Shown here: positions 17,234 to 26,337 of the stretch, piece after piece | Layout: every line of letters starts with the position of its first letter | Position numbering within the stretch: the stretch's first letter is position 1 | Assembly (NCBI RefSeq): GCF_001297705.1 | Contig: NZ_LIRF01000006.1 | Coordinates: 191,001-255,000 of the forward strand | Length of the DNA stretch: 64,000 nt | Origin: Chryseobacterium sp. ERMR1:04 | Lineage (GTDB): Bacteria; Bacteroidota; Bacteroidia; Flavobacteriales; Weeksellaceae | Reading direction: 5' to 3' | Translations under genes and position numbers: made by a program | The notes under the pieces: generated by a model | Told to the model about the DNA's origin: nothing | The model's database searches: none | What the model saw: only the letters and a program-made list of their open reading frames with translations

Positions 17234-19273
17234 TTAAAAGAACAAACTGACAAATAAATCGATAATCTTTATTCCAATGAATGGCGCGATAATTCCTCCC
17301 AAACCATAGATCAAAAGATTTCTTCTTAATAATGCACTTGCCCCAATCGGCTTATAAGCAACACCTTTTAAAGCCAATGGAATTAGGATCGGAATGATGA
17401 CCGCATTGAAAATAATGGCTGATAAAATCGCTGATTCCGGACTGTGAAGATTCATGATATTCAATTTCTGAAGCGCCGGAATAAACGTGATAAACAATGC
17501 CGGAATAATGGCAAAATATTTAGCAACATCATTTGCAATACTGAAGGTAGTCAACGTTCCACGGGTCATTAACAACTGTTTTCCAATTTCTACAATCTCA
17601 ATCAATTTTGTGGGATCATTATCCAGATCCACCATGTTTCCGGCTTCTTTGGCTGCTTGGGTTCCACTGTTCATCGCAACGCCAACATCAGCTTGGGCTA
17701 GAGCGGGAGCGTCGTTTGTTCCATCCCCCATCATCGCAACCAGTTTTCCTTCCTGCTGTTCTTTTTTGATGTAATTCATTTTATCTTCAGGTTTGGCTTC
17801 TGCGATAAAATCATCTACACCGGCTTTCTCAGCGATAAATTTGGCGGTTAAAGGATTATCTCCTGTTACCATCACCGTTTTCACACCCATTTTTCTTAAT
17901 CGTTGAAAACGCTCCTGAATTCCTGTTTTGATAATATCCTGAAGTTCAATAACGCCCCAAACTTGTTCATTCACAGAAACGACTAAAGGAGTCCCTCCGT
18001 TTTCAGAAATTTTAGTGGTTGCTTCCTGAGTTTCTGGAGGGAAAATATTTCCGGCTTTTTCAGTCAGTTTTTTAATTGTGTCGTAAGCTCCTTTTCTAAT
18101 TCTTGTGTTTTCAAAATCAATACCTGAAGTTCTGGTTTCAGCCGTAAAATCAATGTAGACAGGATTGGGAACAAGCAAGTCTTCAGATTGTAATTGGCTT
18201 AATTCAATAATAGATTTTCCTTCCGGAGTTTCATCGGCAACAGAACTTAATGCCGAAGCTTTTATAAATTCATTACTATCAATAGTATTGGATGGGTGAA
18301 ATTGGGTTGCTTTACGGTTTCCAATGGTGATTGTTCCTGTTTTATCCAGTAATAAGACATCAATATCTCCGGCAGTTTCAACCGCTTTACCACTTTTTGT
18401 GATGACGTTGGCTCTTAAGGCTCTGTCCATCCCCGCAATTCCAATCGCAGAAAGCAGACCTCCAATCGTTGTGGGTATCAAACAAACGAAAAGTGATATA
18501 AATGCCGCAATGGTGATTGGCGTCTGCGAATAATCTGCAAAAGGTTTTAAAGTAACTGTAACGATAATGAAAGTAAGGGTAAACCCAGCCAGCAATATGG
18601 TTAAAGCGATCTCGTTAGGTGTTTTTTGTCTTGATGCGCCTTCTACAAGGGCAATCATTTTATCTAGAAAAGATTCACCTGGTTTTGTGGTGACTTTTAC
18701 TTTTATTCTGTCGGAAAGTACTTTTGTACCGCCTGTTACGGAGCTTTTATCTCCACCTGATTCTCTGATCACGGGGGCACTTTCTCCGGTAATGGCAGAT
18801 TCATCGATTGTTGCTAAACCTTCGATAATTTCACCATCCATCGGGATCTGATCGCCTGTTTCACAAAGAAAGATATCTCCAAGTTTCATTTCCGCAGACA
18901 TTTTTAAAGCGGTTTCTACTTGGAATCCAGGTTTGTTGTCTACGATTAATTTAGCAGGAGTTTCTTCTCTGGTTTTTCTCAAGGTATCTGCCTGTGCTTT
19001 TCCTCTTGCCTCGGCAATGGCTTCGGCGAAATTGGCAAATAAAACAGTGAAAAATAAGATAATGAATACTAAGAAATTATAAGTAAAACTGCCCTGTGTT
19101 TTGTCACCCGATAAGCTAAATAAGCTCACGATGAACATAACGATTGTTCCGATTTCTACCAGAAACATGACAGGGTTTTTAAACATGATTTTCGGATTCA
19201 GCTTAACGAAAGACTGTCTGATCGCTTCGTTGACTAAATCTTTTTGAAACAATGTTTGTGATTGATTTTTCAT
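17234..19273 (-). CDS. kdpB: Potassium-transporting P-type ATPase KdpB subunit
   Basis: A 679-residue type IA P-type ATPase. It contains the actuator TGES (in ITGESAPVI), the phosphorylation motif DKTGT with the aspartate at about 310, the nucleotide-binding KGAYD segment, TGDNPLTA and the hinge [12 protein letters not shown]. About seven membrane helices are visible. It hydrolyses ATP to drive K+ import through KdpA. The chosen ATG (19273) begins [17 protein letters not shown], which fits Bacteroidota KdpB; an in-frame ATG at 19315 would add 14 residues. The gap to kdpA is 165 bp, unusually long for this operon, and I see no gene in it. Confidence 0.97.
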   Translation of the reverse strand: MKNQSQTLFQKDLVNEAIRQSFVKLNPKIMFKNPVMFLVEIGTIVMFIVSLFSLSGDKTQGSFTYNFLVFIILFFTVLFANFAEAIAEARGKAQADTLRKTREETPAKLIVDNKPGFQVETALKMSAEMKLGDIFLCETGDQIPMDGEIIEGLATIDESAITGESAPVIRESGGDKSSVTGGTKVLSDRIKVKVTTKPGESFLDKMIALVEGASRQKTPNEIALTILLAGFTLTFIIVTVTLKPFADYSQTPITIAAFISLFVCLIPTTIGGLLSAIGIAGMDRALRANVITKSGKAVETAGDIDVLLLDKTGTITIGNRKATQFHPSNTIDSNEFIKASALSSVADETPEGKSIIELSQLQSEDLLVPNPVYIDFTAETRTSGIDFENTRIRKGAYDTIKKLTEKAGNIFPPETQEATTKISENGGTPLVVSVNEQVWGVIELQDIIKTGIQERFQRLRKMGVKTVMVTGDNPLTAKFIAEKAGVDDFIAEAKPEDKMNYIKKEQQEGKLVAMMGDGTNDAPALAQADVGVAMNSGTQAAKEAGNMVDLDNDPTKLIEIVEIGKQLLMTRGTLTTFSIANDVAKYFAIIPALFITFIPALQKLNIMNLHSPESAILSAIIFNAVIIPILIPLALKGVAYKPIGASALLRRNLLIYGLGGIIAPFIGIKIIDLFVSLFF

Positions 19274-19438
19274 TTTTTTGAAATAGTTATATAATTGTAA
19301 ACCAGCGGTAACCATTAAGGTGAATAAAGAAGTAAGTAATGAAATGGATACTATTATTCAAGTGAATGATTCTATGAGAGGTAGACTAGTTTTCTTACTG
19401 TCTTCAATTCCTTAATGGATTACCATTGATTTTAATTT

Positions 19439-21133
19439 TTATTTAGAAAAATATTGAAGTTGTTCTGCAATAGGGCCTAGCGTAAGAGCAGGGAAGAAAG
19501 ACAGGGCGGCGATTAAAAGAATGACCGCTAAAGTCATAAATCCAAAAGTTGCGGTATCTGTTTTCAAAGTTCCTGCACTTTCCGGGATGTATTTTTTCTG
19601 AGCTAAACATCCTGCAATCGCAATCGGGCCGATGATCGGGATAAATCTTGATAACAGCAGCACAACTCCTGTTGAGATATTCCACCAAGGGGTGTTGTCT
19701 CCCAATCCTTCAAATCCGGATCCGTTATTGGCGGATGATGAAGTGAATTCATATAGCATTTCACTAAAACCATGGAAGCCCGGATTATTTAATGTCTTCG
19801 CTCCGAATTCAGGGAAGTAAGCCGTTAAAGCTGTTCCTACAAGAATTAAAAAAGGGTGAAATAAAGCAACGATCATCGCGATTTTCATTTCTTTAGCTTC
19901 TATTTTTTTACCCATAAATTCGGGGGTTCGTCCGACCATCAGACCGCTCATAAATACGGCAAGAATGATGAATATGAAGTAATTTAGAATTCCAACGCCA
20001 CAACCACCGTAGAAACAGTTGATCATCATGGCTAAAAGCTCATTCATTCCTGAAAGTGGCATGGTGCTGTCGTGCATCGAGTTCACAGAACCTGTAGAAA
20101 TTACGGTGGTTGCAATACTCCAATATCCTGAAGCTGCACTTCCGAAACGGATTTCTTTCCCTTCCATTGCTCCCAAATGATTATCGGTTCCCATTTCTGT
20201 AATTAATGGATTTCCACGAGTTTCATTTACAACATTTGGTACGGCAAGTGCCAGAAAACCAATGGTCATTACGGTGAAAATAGTCCATGAAAGTTTTCTT
20301 TTCTTTAAATAGAATCCTAAGGCAAAAACCAATGCAAAAGGAATGATCATCTGCGTAACCATTTCCGTCATATTGGTCATGTAATTGGTGTTTTCAAGCG
20401 GATGCGCAGAGTTGGCTCCAAAGAAACCTCCTCCGTTGGTACCTAAGTGTTTGATCGCCACAAAAGCAGCAACCGGACCTCTGGAAACATCAACTTTATG
20501 ACCTTCAAGATTGGTGATATGATCTTTCCCTTCGAAAGTCATCGGCGTTCCGTTGGCAGAAAGAATAAAAGCCACCACAATACTGATCGGGATTAATATT
20601 CTGATCATTGACTTGGTGAAAAAATCGAAGAAATTACCTAATTCTGTGGTTGTTTTTTCTTTAAATGCTTTGAAAAGTACCGCCATTGCCGCCATTCCGG
20701 TTGCAGCTGTTACAAACTGTAAAAACATTAAGTATAACTGACTTAAATAACTGACTCCCGTTTCTCCTGAATAATGCTGTAGATTACAGTTAACCAAGAA
20801 AGAAATTGCGGTATTAAAAGCCAGATCGGGCGACATATCCGGGTTTCCGTCTGGGTTTAACGGAAGAAATGACTGATTTAATAAGATGAAAAATCCGATG
20901 ATGAACCAAACTAAATTAATGGCCAGCATGGCAAACATATTCTGTTTCCAAGTCATCTGACGGTTAGGGTTGATCCCTGAAACTTTATAAATACCATTTT
21001 CAATCGGTTGGAAAATTCTATCTAAAAAAGTTTTTTTATAACCGTAAACATCGGCAATGTATTTCCCTAAGAAAATCCCAATACCTAATGTGATTGCGAA
21101 CATCGCTATGATGCCTAAAATTTCTGTATTCAT
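19439..21133 (-). CDS. kdpA: Potassium-transporting ATPase KdpA subunit
   Basis: A 564-residue membrane protein with about ten hydrophobic helices and the KdpA selectivity-filter-like glycine motifs: LVNCNLQHYSGE, HLGTNGGGFFGANSAHPLEN, CFYGGCGVGILN and SSANNGSGFEG. It forms the K+ pathway of the KdpFABC complex, related to the SKT/Trk channel superfamily. Length and motif order are normal. The start at 21133 lies 8 bp after the kdpF stop, with kdpB next downstream. Confidence 0.97.
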   Translation of the reverse strand: MNTEILGIIAMFAITLGIGIFLGKYIADVYGYKKTFLDRIFQPIENGIYKVSGINPNRQMTWKQNMFAMLAINLVWFIIGFFILLNQSFLPLNPDGNPDMSPDLAFNTAISFLVNCNLQHYSGETGVSYLSQLYLMFLQFVTAATGMAAMAVLFKAFKEKTTTELGNFFDFFTKSMIRILIPISIVVAFILSANGTPMTFEGKDHITNLEGHKVDVSRGPVAAFVAIKHLGTNGGGFFGANSAHPLENTNYMTNMTEMVTQMIIPFALVFALGFYLKKRKLSWTIFTVMTIGFLALAVPNVVNETRGNPLITEMGTDNHLGAMEGKEIRFGSAASGYWSIATTVISTGSVNSMHDSTMPLSGMNELLAMMINCFYGGCGVGILNYFIFIILAVFMSGLMVGRTPEFMGKKIEAKEMKIAMIVALFHPFLILVGTALTAYFPEFGAKTLNNPGFHGFSEMLYEFTSSSANNGSGFEGLGDNTPWWNISTGVVLLLSRFIPIIGPIAIAGCLAQKKYIPESAGTLKTDTATFGFMTLAVILLIAALSFFPALTLGPIAEQLQYFSK

Positions 21134-21141
21134 GATTTTGG

Positions 21142-21219
21142 TTAAAATTTTTCAGGTTTCGTTAAAACATAACAGATGTACCCAAAGGCTAGTATTGAAA
21201 GGATAAATAAACTCCACAT
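21142..21219 (-). CDS. kdpF: KdpF small membrane subunit (25 aa)
   Basis: The frame from ATG 21219 to TAA 21142 encodes MWSLFILSILAFGYICYVLT followed by KPEKF. It is a single membrane span with the short Lys/Pro/Glu-Phe tail seen in KdpF peptides of this phylum. Its position directly before kdpA (8 bp) is the canonical kdpF place. KdpF stabilises the Kdp complex by binding between subunits. Confidence 0.85.
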   Translation of the reverse strand: MWSLFILSILAFGYICYVLTKPEKF

Positions 21220-21224
21220 AATTT

Positions 21225-21308
21225 TTATATTTTGTCGAAAAATTCAATAGATTTGTATAAAAGCCAAAACAGAACTGCGAAAAGCAGTATTAAACTAATG
21301 AGCATCAT
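21225..21308 (-). CDS. Small membrane ORF upstream of kdpF (27 aa)
   Basis: The frame from ATG 21308 to TAA 21225 encodes MMLISLILLFAVLFWLLYKS then IEFFDKI: one hydrophobic span with a charged tail. The stop is 5 bp before the kdpF ATG, and its ATGATG overlaps the stop of the preceding small ORF, a tight coupling typical of translated genes. It is not a recognised Kdp subunit; it could be a second KdpF-like peptide or a regulatory leader. Calling such a short ORF is uncertain, but packing and composition support it. Confidence 0.55.
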   Translation of the reverse strand: MMLISLILLFAVLFWLLYKSIEFFDKI

Positions 21309-21412
21309 GATGTTACAATTAAGGTTAATAAAGTAAAAAGTACATACGATACAATCAAAAGGCTGAATTTTGAATGCTCCCGTTTTTTGAACGTTTTTCT
21401 TGAAGTTGTCAT
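21305..21412 (-). CDS. Small membrane ORF, first of the kdp transcript (35 aa)
   Basis: The frame from ATG 21412 to TGA 21305 encodes a basic N-terminus (MTTSRKTFKKREHSK) followed by one hydrophobic segment (FSLLIVSYVLFTLLTLIVTS) up to the stop. That is the topology of a single-pass peptide with its N-terminus inside. Its TGA overlaps the ATGATG of the next small ORF. It looks like the first translated unit of the kdp operon. Function unknown; it may be a structural accessory of Kdp or a leader peptide. Confidence 0.5.
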   Translation of the reverse strand: MTTSRKTFKKREHSKFSLLIVSYVLFTLLTLIVTS

Positions 21413-21521
21413 TTTTAGAATATTTTATTTAAACTCTATATGCCAAAAGAAGAACCGTTTTATTAAAAACGAGGTAAGTTATTTTATGATAGTGTGTTGC
21501 GGGATTTATAGATGATGCCAT

Positions 21522-21552
21522 AAAACAGAAAAGCCTATCATTTTGATAGGCT
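21522..21552 (-). terminator. Intrinsic terminator of the response-regulator gene
   Basis: A 9-bp perfect stem (AGCCTATCA at 21532-21540 with 21544-21552) and 3-nt loop, followed on the minus strand by TTTTCTGTTTT. It separates the regulator gene from the kdp structural genes, so the latter should have their own promoter in 21413-21521. No sigma-54 -24/-12 pair with correct spacing was found there by eye. Confidence 0.85.
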
Positions 21553-21637
21553 CATTATTATAATGATAGGATGCTTTGGCAGACTTTAGCGTAATAATTT
21601 AAAACTCTTTAACACTAAAATTCTCAAACCCTCAAAC

Positions 21638-22966
21638 TCATCGCAGTTCGTACTCTTCCAATTTGCGATATAAAGTGGCAATACCAATTTCCAGCAATCT
21701 TGCGGCTTCTGCTTTATTTCCTTTGGTGTATTGAATTACTTTTTGGATGTGCTCTTTTTCTAAAGATCGCATGCTCAACGAATCATTTTCTGTAGAACTC
21801 ACTTTTTCAGAATAATGAGGCAGACTTTCTGTATCTAAAATATTGTCGTTCATTAAGATTAAACTTCTTTCGATGGTATTTCTTAATTCGCGGATGTTTC
21901 CTTTCCAGTCGTTTTTTTCTAATTCTTTATAGTATTCAGGGGAAACCTGAACGGATGACAAATGCAGTTTATTCGAAAAAATATCAATAAAGTTTTTAGC
22001 TAACACTTTTAAATCTTCTTTTCTTTCACGTAGAGGAGGAAGATTGATTTCGAAAACATTCAATCTGAAATACAGATCTTCTCTGAAATGACCTTGTTTT
22101 ATTTCGTCTTCTAAATTTCTGTTGGTCGCAGCAATTAATCTGAAATCTGATTTGGAGACCTTCGTTTCACCCATTTTCATGAATTCTTTGGTTTCCAAGA
22201 CACGAAGTAATTTTGCTTGAAGCTCGATTGGCATTTCACCAATTTCATCAAGGAATAAAGTTCCGCCGTTAGCCTCTTCTACAAGCCCTTTTTTGTCTTT
22301 TATAGCTCCGGTAAAAGAGCCCTGCTTGTGTCCGAAAAGTTCGCTTTCTAAAATTTCTTTACTGAATGCCGAACAATTAATCGCTACAAAATTATTTTTC
22401 TTTCTGTCGCTTCCCTCATGAATGGCATTGGCAAAAACCTCTTTTCCGGTTCCTGTTTCTCCTGTTAAAAGAACGGTTGCATCGGTTAAGGCAACTCTTT
22501 CAGCTAATTTTTTAGACTGAATAATTAAAGGAGAAATTCCAATAATTTGATTGAAACCTTGCAGAGTGGCACATTTTTGAACGGTTTTAGAGCGATTGTA
22601 TTTTCCTTTTTCTAATGCTTTATAGACGAGCGGAATAATTTTGTCATTATCATCGCCTTTCACTAAATAATCGTAAGCTCCGTTTTTCATGGCCTGCACC
22701 GCATCTGTGATATTTCCAAAGGCCGTCATTAAAATGATTTCTAAATGAGGATATTTTGATTGGATAGATTTCACAAGATCAACCCCGAAAGCATCAGGAA
22801 GCCGGACATCACTTAGGACAACATCAAAGTCATACTGCTCAAGCATGGTCATTGCAGAGCGTGCTGTAGAAGCTTCTTTTACGTTAAAATTTTCTTGGGA
22901 AAGGATCATTCCTAATAATTTCAGGAGCTTGATCTCATCATCGATGATCAGAATGTTTCCGGACAT
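21638..22966 (-). CDS. Sigma-54-dependent NtrC-family response regulator
   Basis: A 442-residue protein in three parts. A receiver domain has phospho-acceptor Asp53 (LSDVRLPD). An AAA+ domain has Walker A GETGTGKE at 169-176, the sigma-54 contact loop GSFTGA (Ser for the usual Ala) at 216-221, and Walker B GGTLFLDEIGEMP. A Fis-type HTH lies at the C-terminus (GNKAEAARLLEIGIATLYRK). It activates transcription with RNA polymerase sigma-54. Its place directly upstream of kdpFABC suggests it is the cognate regulator of the kinase at 10940..12655, replacing the OmpR-type KdpE of Proteobacteria; that link is inference. Confidence 0.9.
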   Translation of the reverse strand: MSGNILIIDDEIKLLKLLGMILSQENFNVKEASTARSAMTMLEQYDFDVVLSDVRLPDAFGVDLVKSIQSKYPHLEIILMTAFGNITDAVQAMKNGAYDYLVKGDDNDKIIPLVYKALEKGKYNRSKTVQKCATLQGFNQIIGISPLIIQSKKLAERVALTDATVLLTGETGTGKEVFANAIHEGSDRKKNNFVAINCSAFSKEILESELFGHKQGSFTGAIKDKKGLVEEANGGTLFLDEIGEMPIELQAKLLRVLETKEFMKMGETKVSKSDFRLIAATNRNLEDEIKQGHFREDLYFRLNVFEINLPPLRERKEDLKVLAKNFIDIFSNKLHLSSVQVSPEYYKELEKNDWKGNIRELRNTIERSLILMNDNILDTESLPHYSEKVSSTENDSLSMRSLEKEHIQKVIQYTKGNKAEAARLLEIGIATLYRKLEEYELR

Positions 22967-22992
22967 GGTTGTAATTTTGGGAAAACTTATTG

Positions 22993-23000
22993 CAAACTTA
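22993..23000 (-). promoter_or_regulatory. TAnnTTTG -7 element before the response-regulator gene
   Basis: TAAGTTTG on the minus strand, 27 bp upstream of the ATG at 22966, matches the Bacteroidota -7 consensus. The -33 element is weak. Confidence 0.45.
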
Positions 23001-23053
23001 GATAATTATTTTGTAAAAAGACTAAGAAGACTGAGATGGATTTTGTTGCTGGA

Positions 23054-23087
23054 AGCCTTGTCAAGGTTTTAAAACCTTGACAAGGCT
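23054..23087. repeat. 34-bp perfect palindrome
   Basis: Arms AGCCTTGTCAAGGTTTT (23054-23070) and its exact reverse complement (23071-23087) meet without a loop. Each arm itself contains the near-palindrome CCTTGTCAAGG. It lies between divergent genes and could form a cruciform or serve as a dispersed repeat. Confidence 0.85.
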
Positions 23088-23099
23088 CTTGACAAATAC

Positions 23100-23215
23100 C
23101 TAGCCGTGATAGTAACGGTTACCCCGCAACAAGAAATGAAGGGCAAAGGGTTTGGTGTCGGATGCATTGGCGTGAGGAGTATGAGTGGATAGCGCGAAAT
23201 AGCTCCTGAAAAATA
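23100..23215. repeat. GC-richer intergenic element, probably a dispersed repeat
   Basis: About 115 bp that are clearly richer in G and C than everything around them, ending in AGCGCGAAATAGCTCCTG. An ORF runs through it on the minus strand, but the peptide (STHTPHANASDTKPFALHFL) is not protein-like. I recall similar stretches in intergenic regions of related genomes, so I list it as a repeat or structured element; copy number cannot be checked here. Confidence 0.4.
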
Positions 23216-23303
23216 AATAATGCGTAATTGGTAATAAGTAATTAATTATCGTCACCATAGATGTAATAATAGGAAAAGTAGAAAGTGTTCTTTTTTGATT
23301 GCT

Positions 23304-23311
23304 TACATTTG
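23304..23311 (+). promoter_or_regulatory. TAnnTTTG -7 element before the M16 protease gene
   Basis: TACATTTG, 22 bp upstream of the ATG at 23334, fits the Bacteroidota -7 consensus. No convincing -33 TTTG at the usual spacing was seen. Confidence 0.4.
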
Positions 23312-23333
23312 TATACATTCTAATCTTAAAAGA

Positions 23334-26219
23334 ATGAAAATGAATTTATATATGACCGACAATAGATATAAGGAGACGATTCATACCGATAAAAGCAACT
23401 ACTCATACACTACCATAACTCAGGACGAAAATAAAGTAAGAATATATACCCTAAAAAATGGGTTGCAGGTTTTTCTTGCTCAAAATTTTGATGCCCCGAG
23501 GATTCAGACCTTTATTCCTGTGAGAACGGGAAGTAATAATGATCCGGCTGACAATACAGGATTGGCGCATTATCTTGAACATATGATGTTTAAAGGAACG
23601 TCAAGATTAGGAACTCAAAATTGGGAAAAGGAAAAAGTATTGCTGGACCAAATTTCTGACTTATACGAACAACATAAAGCAGAACAGGATCCTGAAAAAA
23701 AGAAAGACCTCTACACAAAAATAGATGAAGTTTCTCAGGAGGCGAGTCAGTATGCGATCGCGAATGAATATGATAAAGTAATTTCTTCATTAGGAGCGAG
23801 CGGAACGAATGCTCACACTTGGTTTGACGAAACGGTTTACAAAAATAATATTCCGAATAACGAACTTGAAAAATGGCTGAAAGTCGAAAAAGAAAGATTT
23901 TCGGAAATGGTGTTACGTCTTTTCCACACAGAGTTGGAATCGGTGTATGAAGAGTTCAACAGAGCGCAAGATAATGATTCCAGATTGGTGAATTATGAAC
24001 TGATGGATGCGCTTTTTCCAACGCATCCTAATGGTCAGCAAACGACTTTAGGAAAACCGGAGCATTTGAAAAATCCTTCTATGAAGGCTATTCATAAATA
24101 TTTTGATGAATATTATGTTCCTAATAATTATGCCATGGTGTTGGTGGGTGATCTGGATTTTGAAGAAACTGTTCAGCTTGTAGATCAGTATTTTGGAGCT
24201 ATTCCTTACAAAGAATTACCAAAGAAAACGCCAATCATTGAAAAACCACTGACGGAGATTGTAGAAAGAACCGTAAAAAGCCCGACAACCCCAAGAACTC
24301 AATTGGCTTGGAGAACCGATAGCTACGGAAGCAGAGAGGCAATATTAGCTGATATTGTAGCGAATATTCTAAGCAATAGAGGAGAAGCGGGATTACTAGA
24401 TTTAAATATCAACCAGACGCAAAGAATGCTTTGGGCACAGGCTTTTTCGGTTGGATTGAAAGAATACGGATATTTTTCAATTGTTGCCGTTCCAAAAGAA
24501 ATGCAGACATTGAATGAAGCGAAAGAAATGGTTCTGGAGCAGATCGAATTATTGAAAAAAGGAGATTTTCCGGATTGGATGCTTCCTGCCATCATCAATG
24601 ATTTTAAACTTCAAAGAATGAAAGCGCTGGAAACAGCGGAAGGCCTTGCAACAAATCTTTATGATACTTATATTAAAGGCAGATCTTGGGAAGAGGAACT
24701 GAGTGAGATGGATGAATATGCTACTGTTACTAAAGAGGAAGTTGTAGATTTTGCCAATGAATTCTTTAAAGATAATTACGTTATCATCAACAAAGAAAAA
24801 GGCGTTAACGATAAATTATTAAGAGTTGATAACCCTGGAATTACACCGATAAAAATCAACCGTGAAGCTCAATCTGAATTTTTACAAGAGATTGTATCAG
24901 AAAAAACAGAAGATATTCAACCTGAATTTATTGATTATCAAAAAGAAATAAGAACGGATACTGTTAAAGATAAAAAACTGAGTTTCGTTAAAAATAATTA
25001 TAACGATATCGCTCAGGTTCATTTTATTTTCCCTTTTGGGAGTGATCACGACAGAGATTTGGGAATTTCTACCCAAGTTATTCAATATCTTGGAACCAAA
25101 AAATTATCCCCTGAAGATCTTAAAAAAGAGTTCTTTAAAATTGGGGTGAGCAATGACTTTAAAACCAATGCCGATCAACTTTCGATCTCATTGAGCGGAT
25201 TAGAAGAAAACCTTGAAAAAGGAATTGAATTGCTGAAAGACTGGATGAATGATGTAGAACCTGATCAGGAGATTTACAATCAGTTTGTAGATACGATTCT
25301 TGAAAATCGTGAAGCGGTAAAGAAAGATAAAAACCGCATTATGACCGCTTTGACGAATTATACAAAGTTGGGTGGATTCTCTCGTTTTACAGATATTATT
25401 TCAAAAGAAGAGTTGGAAACTTCCAATGTTGAGGTATTTACAGACCGAATGAAAAAACTGTTTGATTATCCTTACCAAATATTTTTCTACGGGAAAAACT
25501 TTGAAAATTTTAGTCAGTATATTGAAAAATATATAGAAACGGCAAGTCTTCAAATTCCTGAACCAAAAAAATACCCTGAACCGGAAACCAAAGGAAATGT
25601 CTATTTCATGAATTATGATATGGTACAAATGGAGATGAGCAAAATCGGAAGAGGAAATGATGTGAACACAGCGAATTTCGGAAAGATCAATGTTTTCAAT
25701 GAATATTTCGGAAGAGGATTGTCGTCTATTGTTTTTCAGGAAATCCGTGAAAGCAAGAGTTTGGCGTATTCTGCGTATGTTTCGTATTCAGCCAATTCAA
25801 AATCGGGACATCCGGATTATATTACGACGTATATTGGAACACAACCCGATAAATTGCAGATTGCAGTTGATACGATGAGTGAGTTGATCAACGAGCTTCC
25901 TGAGGTACCGACTCAGTTTGAAAATGCTAAAAGTGCAGCGTTAAAACAAATAGCATCCACAAGAATTAAACGAACGACTATTTTCTTCAATACGTTGAGG
26001 TTAAAAAAAATAGGGATTTCGCATGATTTTAGAAAAGATATTTATCAACAAATTGAAGGATTGAAATTTGAAGATGTGAAGCAGTTTTATCAGACCGAAA
26101 TAAAACCCGTATATTTCAATACCGCCATTATTGGGAAGAAAGAAAACCTTAATATGGACGCCGTGAATGAAATGGGAACATTTACAGAACTCAGTTTAGA
26201 AGATGTTTTTGGAAACTAA
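23334..26219 (+). CDS. M16 family (insulinase/pitrilysin-like) metallopeptidase
   Basis: A 961-residue protein from the ATG at 23334. The inverted zinc motif HYLEH is at about 79-83 within GLAHYLEHMMFKGTS, and the third ligand region ELESVYEEFNRAQD is about 120 residues later. The C-terminal half repeats the fold without the zinc site, with the substrate-clamp R/Y motif region in the last third (SIVFQEIRESKSLAYSAYVS). This is the one-chain, two-half M16 architecture. No signal peptide is evident, so a cytoplasmic peptide-degrading role is likely. The gene is monocistronic and closed by a bidirectional terminator. Confidence 0.9.
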   Translation: MKMNLYMTDNRYKETIHTDKSNYSYTTITQDENKVRIYTLKNGLQVFLAQNFDAPRIQTFIPVRTGSNNDPADNTGLAHYLEHMMFKGTSRLGTQNWEKEKVLLDQISDLYEQHKAEQDPEKKKDLYTKIDEVSQEASQYAIANEYDKVISSLGASGTNAHTWFDETVYKNNIPNNELEKWLKVEKERFSEMVLRLFHTELESVYEEFNRAQDNDSRLVNYELMDALFPTHPNGQQTTLGKPEHLKNPSMKAIHKYFDEYYVPNNYAMVLVGDLDFEETVQLVDQYFGAIPYKELPKKTPIIEKPLTEIVERTVKSPTTPRTQLAWRTDSYGSREAILADIVANILSNRGEAGLLDLNINQTQRMLWAQAFSVGLKEYGYFSIVAVPKEMQTLNEAKEMVLEQIELLKKGDFPDWMLPAIINDFKLQRMKALETAEGLATNLYDTYIKGRSWEEELSEMDEYATVTKEEVVDFANEFFKDNYVIINKEKGVNDKLLRVDNPGITPIKINREAQSEFLQEIVSEKTEDIQPEFIDYQKEIRTDTVKDKKLSFVKNNYNDIAQVHFIFPFGSDHDRDLGISTQVIQYLGTKKLSPEDLKKEFFKIGVSNDFKTNADQLSISLSGLEENLEKGIELLKDWMNDVEPDQEIYNQFVDTILENREAVKKDKNRIMTALTNYTKLGGFSRFTDIISKEELETSNVEVFTDRMKKLFDYPYQIFFYGKNFENFSQYIEKYIETASLQIPEPKKYPEPETKGNVYFMNYDMVQMEMSKIGRGNDVNTANFGKINVFNEYFGRGLSSIVFQEIRESKSLAYSAYVSYSANSKSGHPDYITTYIGTQPDKLQIAVDTMSELINELPEVPTQFENAKSAALKQIASTRIKRTTIFFNTLRLKKIGISHDFRKDIYQQIEGLKFEDVKQFYQTEIKPVYFNTAIIGKKENLNMDAVNEMGTFTELSLEDVFGN

Positions 26220-26310
26220 AATGGGGAGCCACAAAGTGGCGATTTAACAAAGGATAGGATGAAGTCCTGTCAAAAATACAATAGAATTCCAAAGTAATAG
26301 TAAAATAAAA

Positions 26311-26337
26311 AAGAGGCTTACAAGAGCCTCTTTTTTT
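26311..26337. terminator. Bidirectional intrinsic terminator
   Basis: The 8-bp stem AAGAGGCT/AGCCTCTT (26311-26318, 26325-26332) has T-runs on both sides when read from either strand. It ends the M16 gene on plus and the GNAT/deacetylase operon on minus. Confidence 0.9.

Noticed and set aside
21413-21521. Sigma-54 (-24/-12) promoter for kdp, suggested by TGGCA strings
   Set aside because: TGGCA at two places lacks a TTGC at the required spacing. The NtrC-type regulator makes such a site plausible, but it is not supported by sequence.
23100-23318. 72-codon ORF on the minus strand
   Set aside because: It runs through the GC-richer repeat-like element and the peptide has no protein-like pattern; treated as noncoding.
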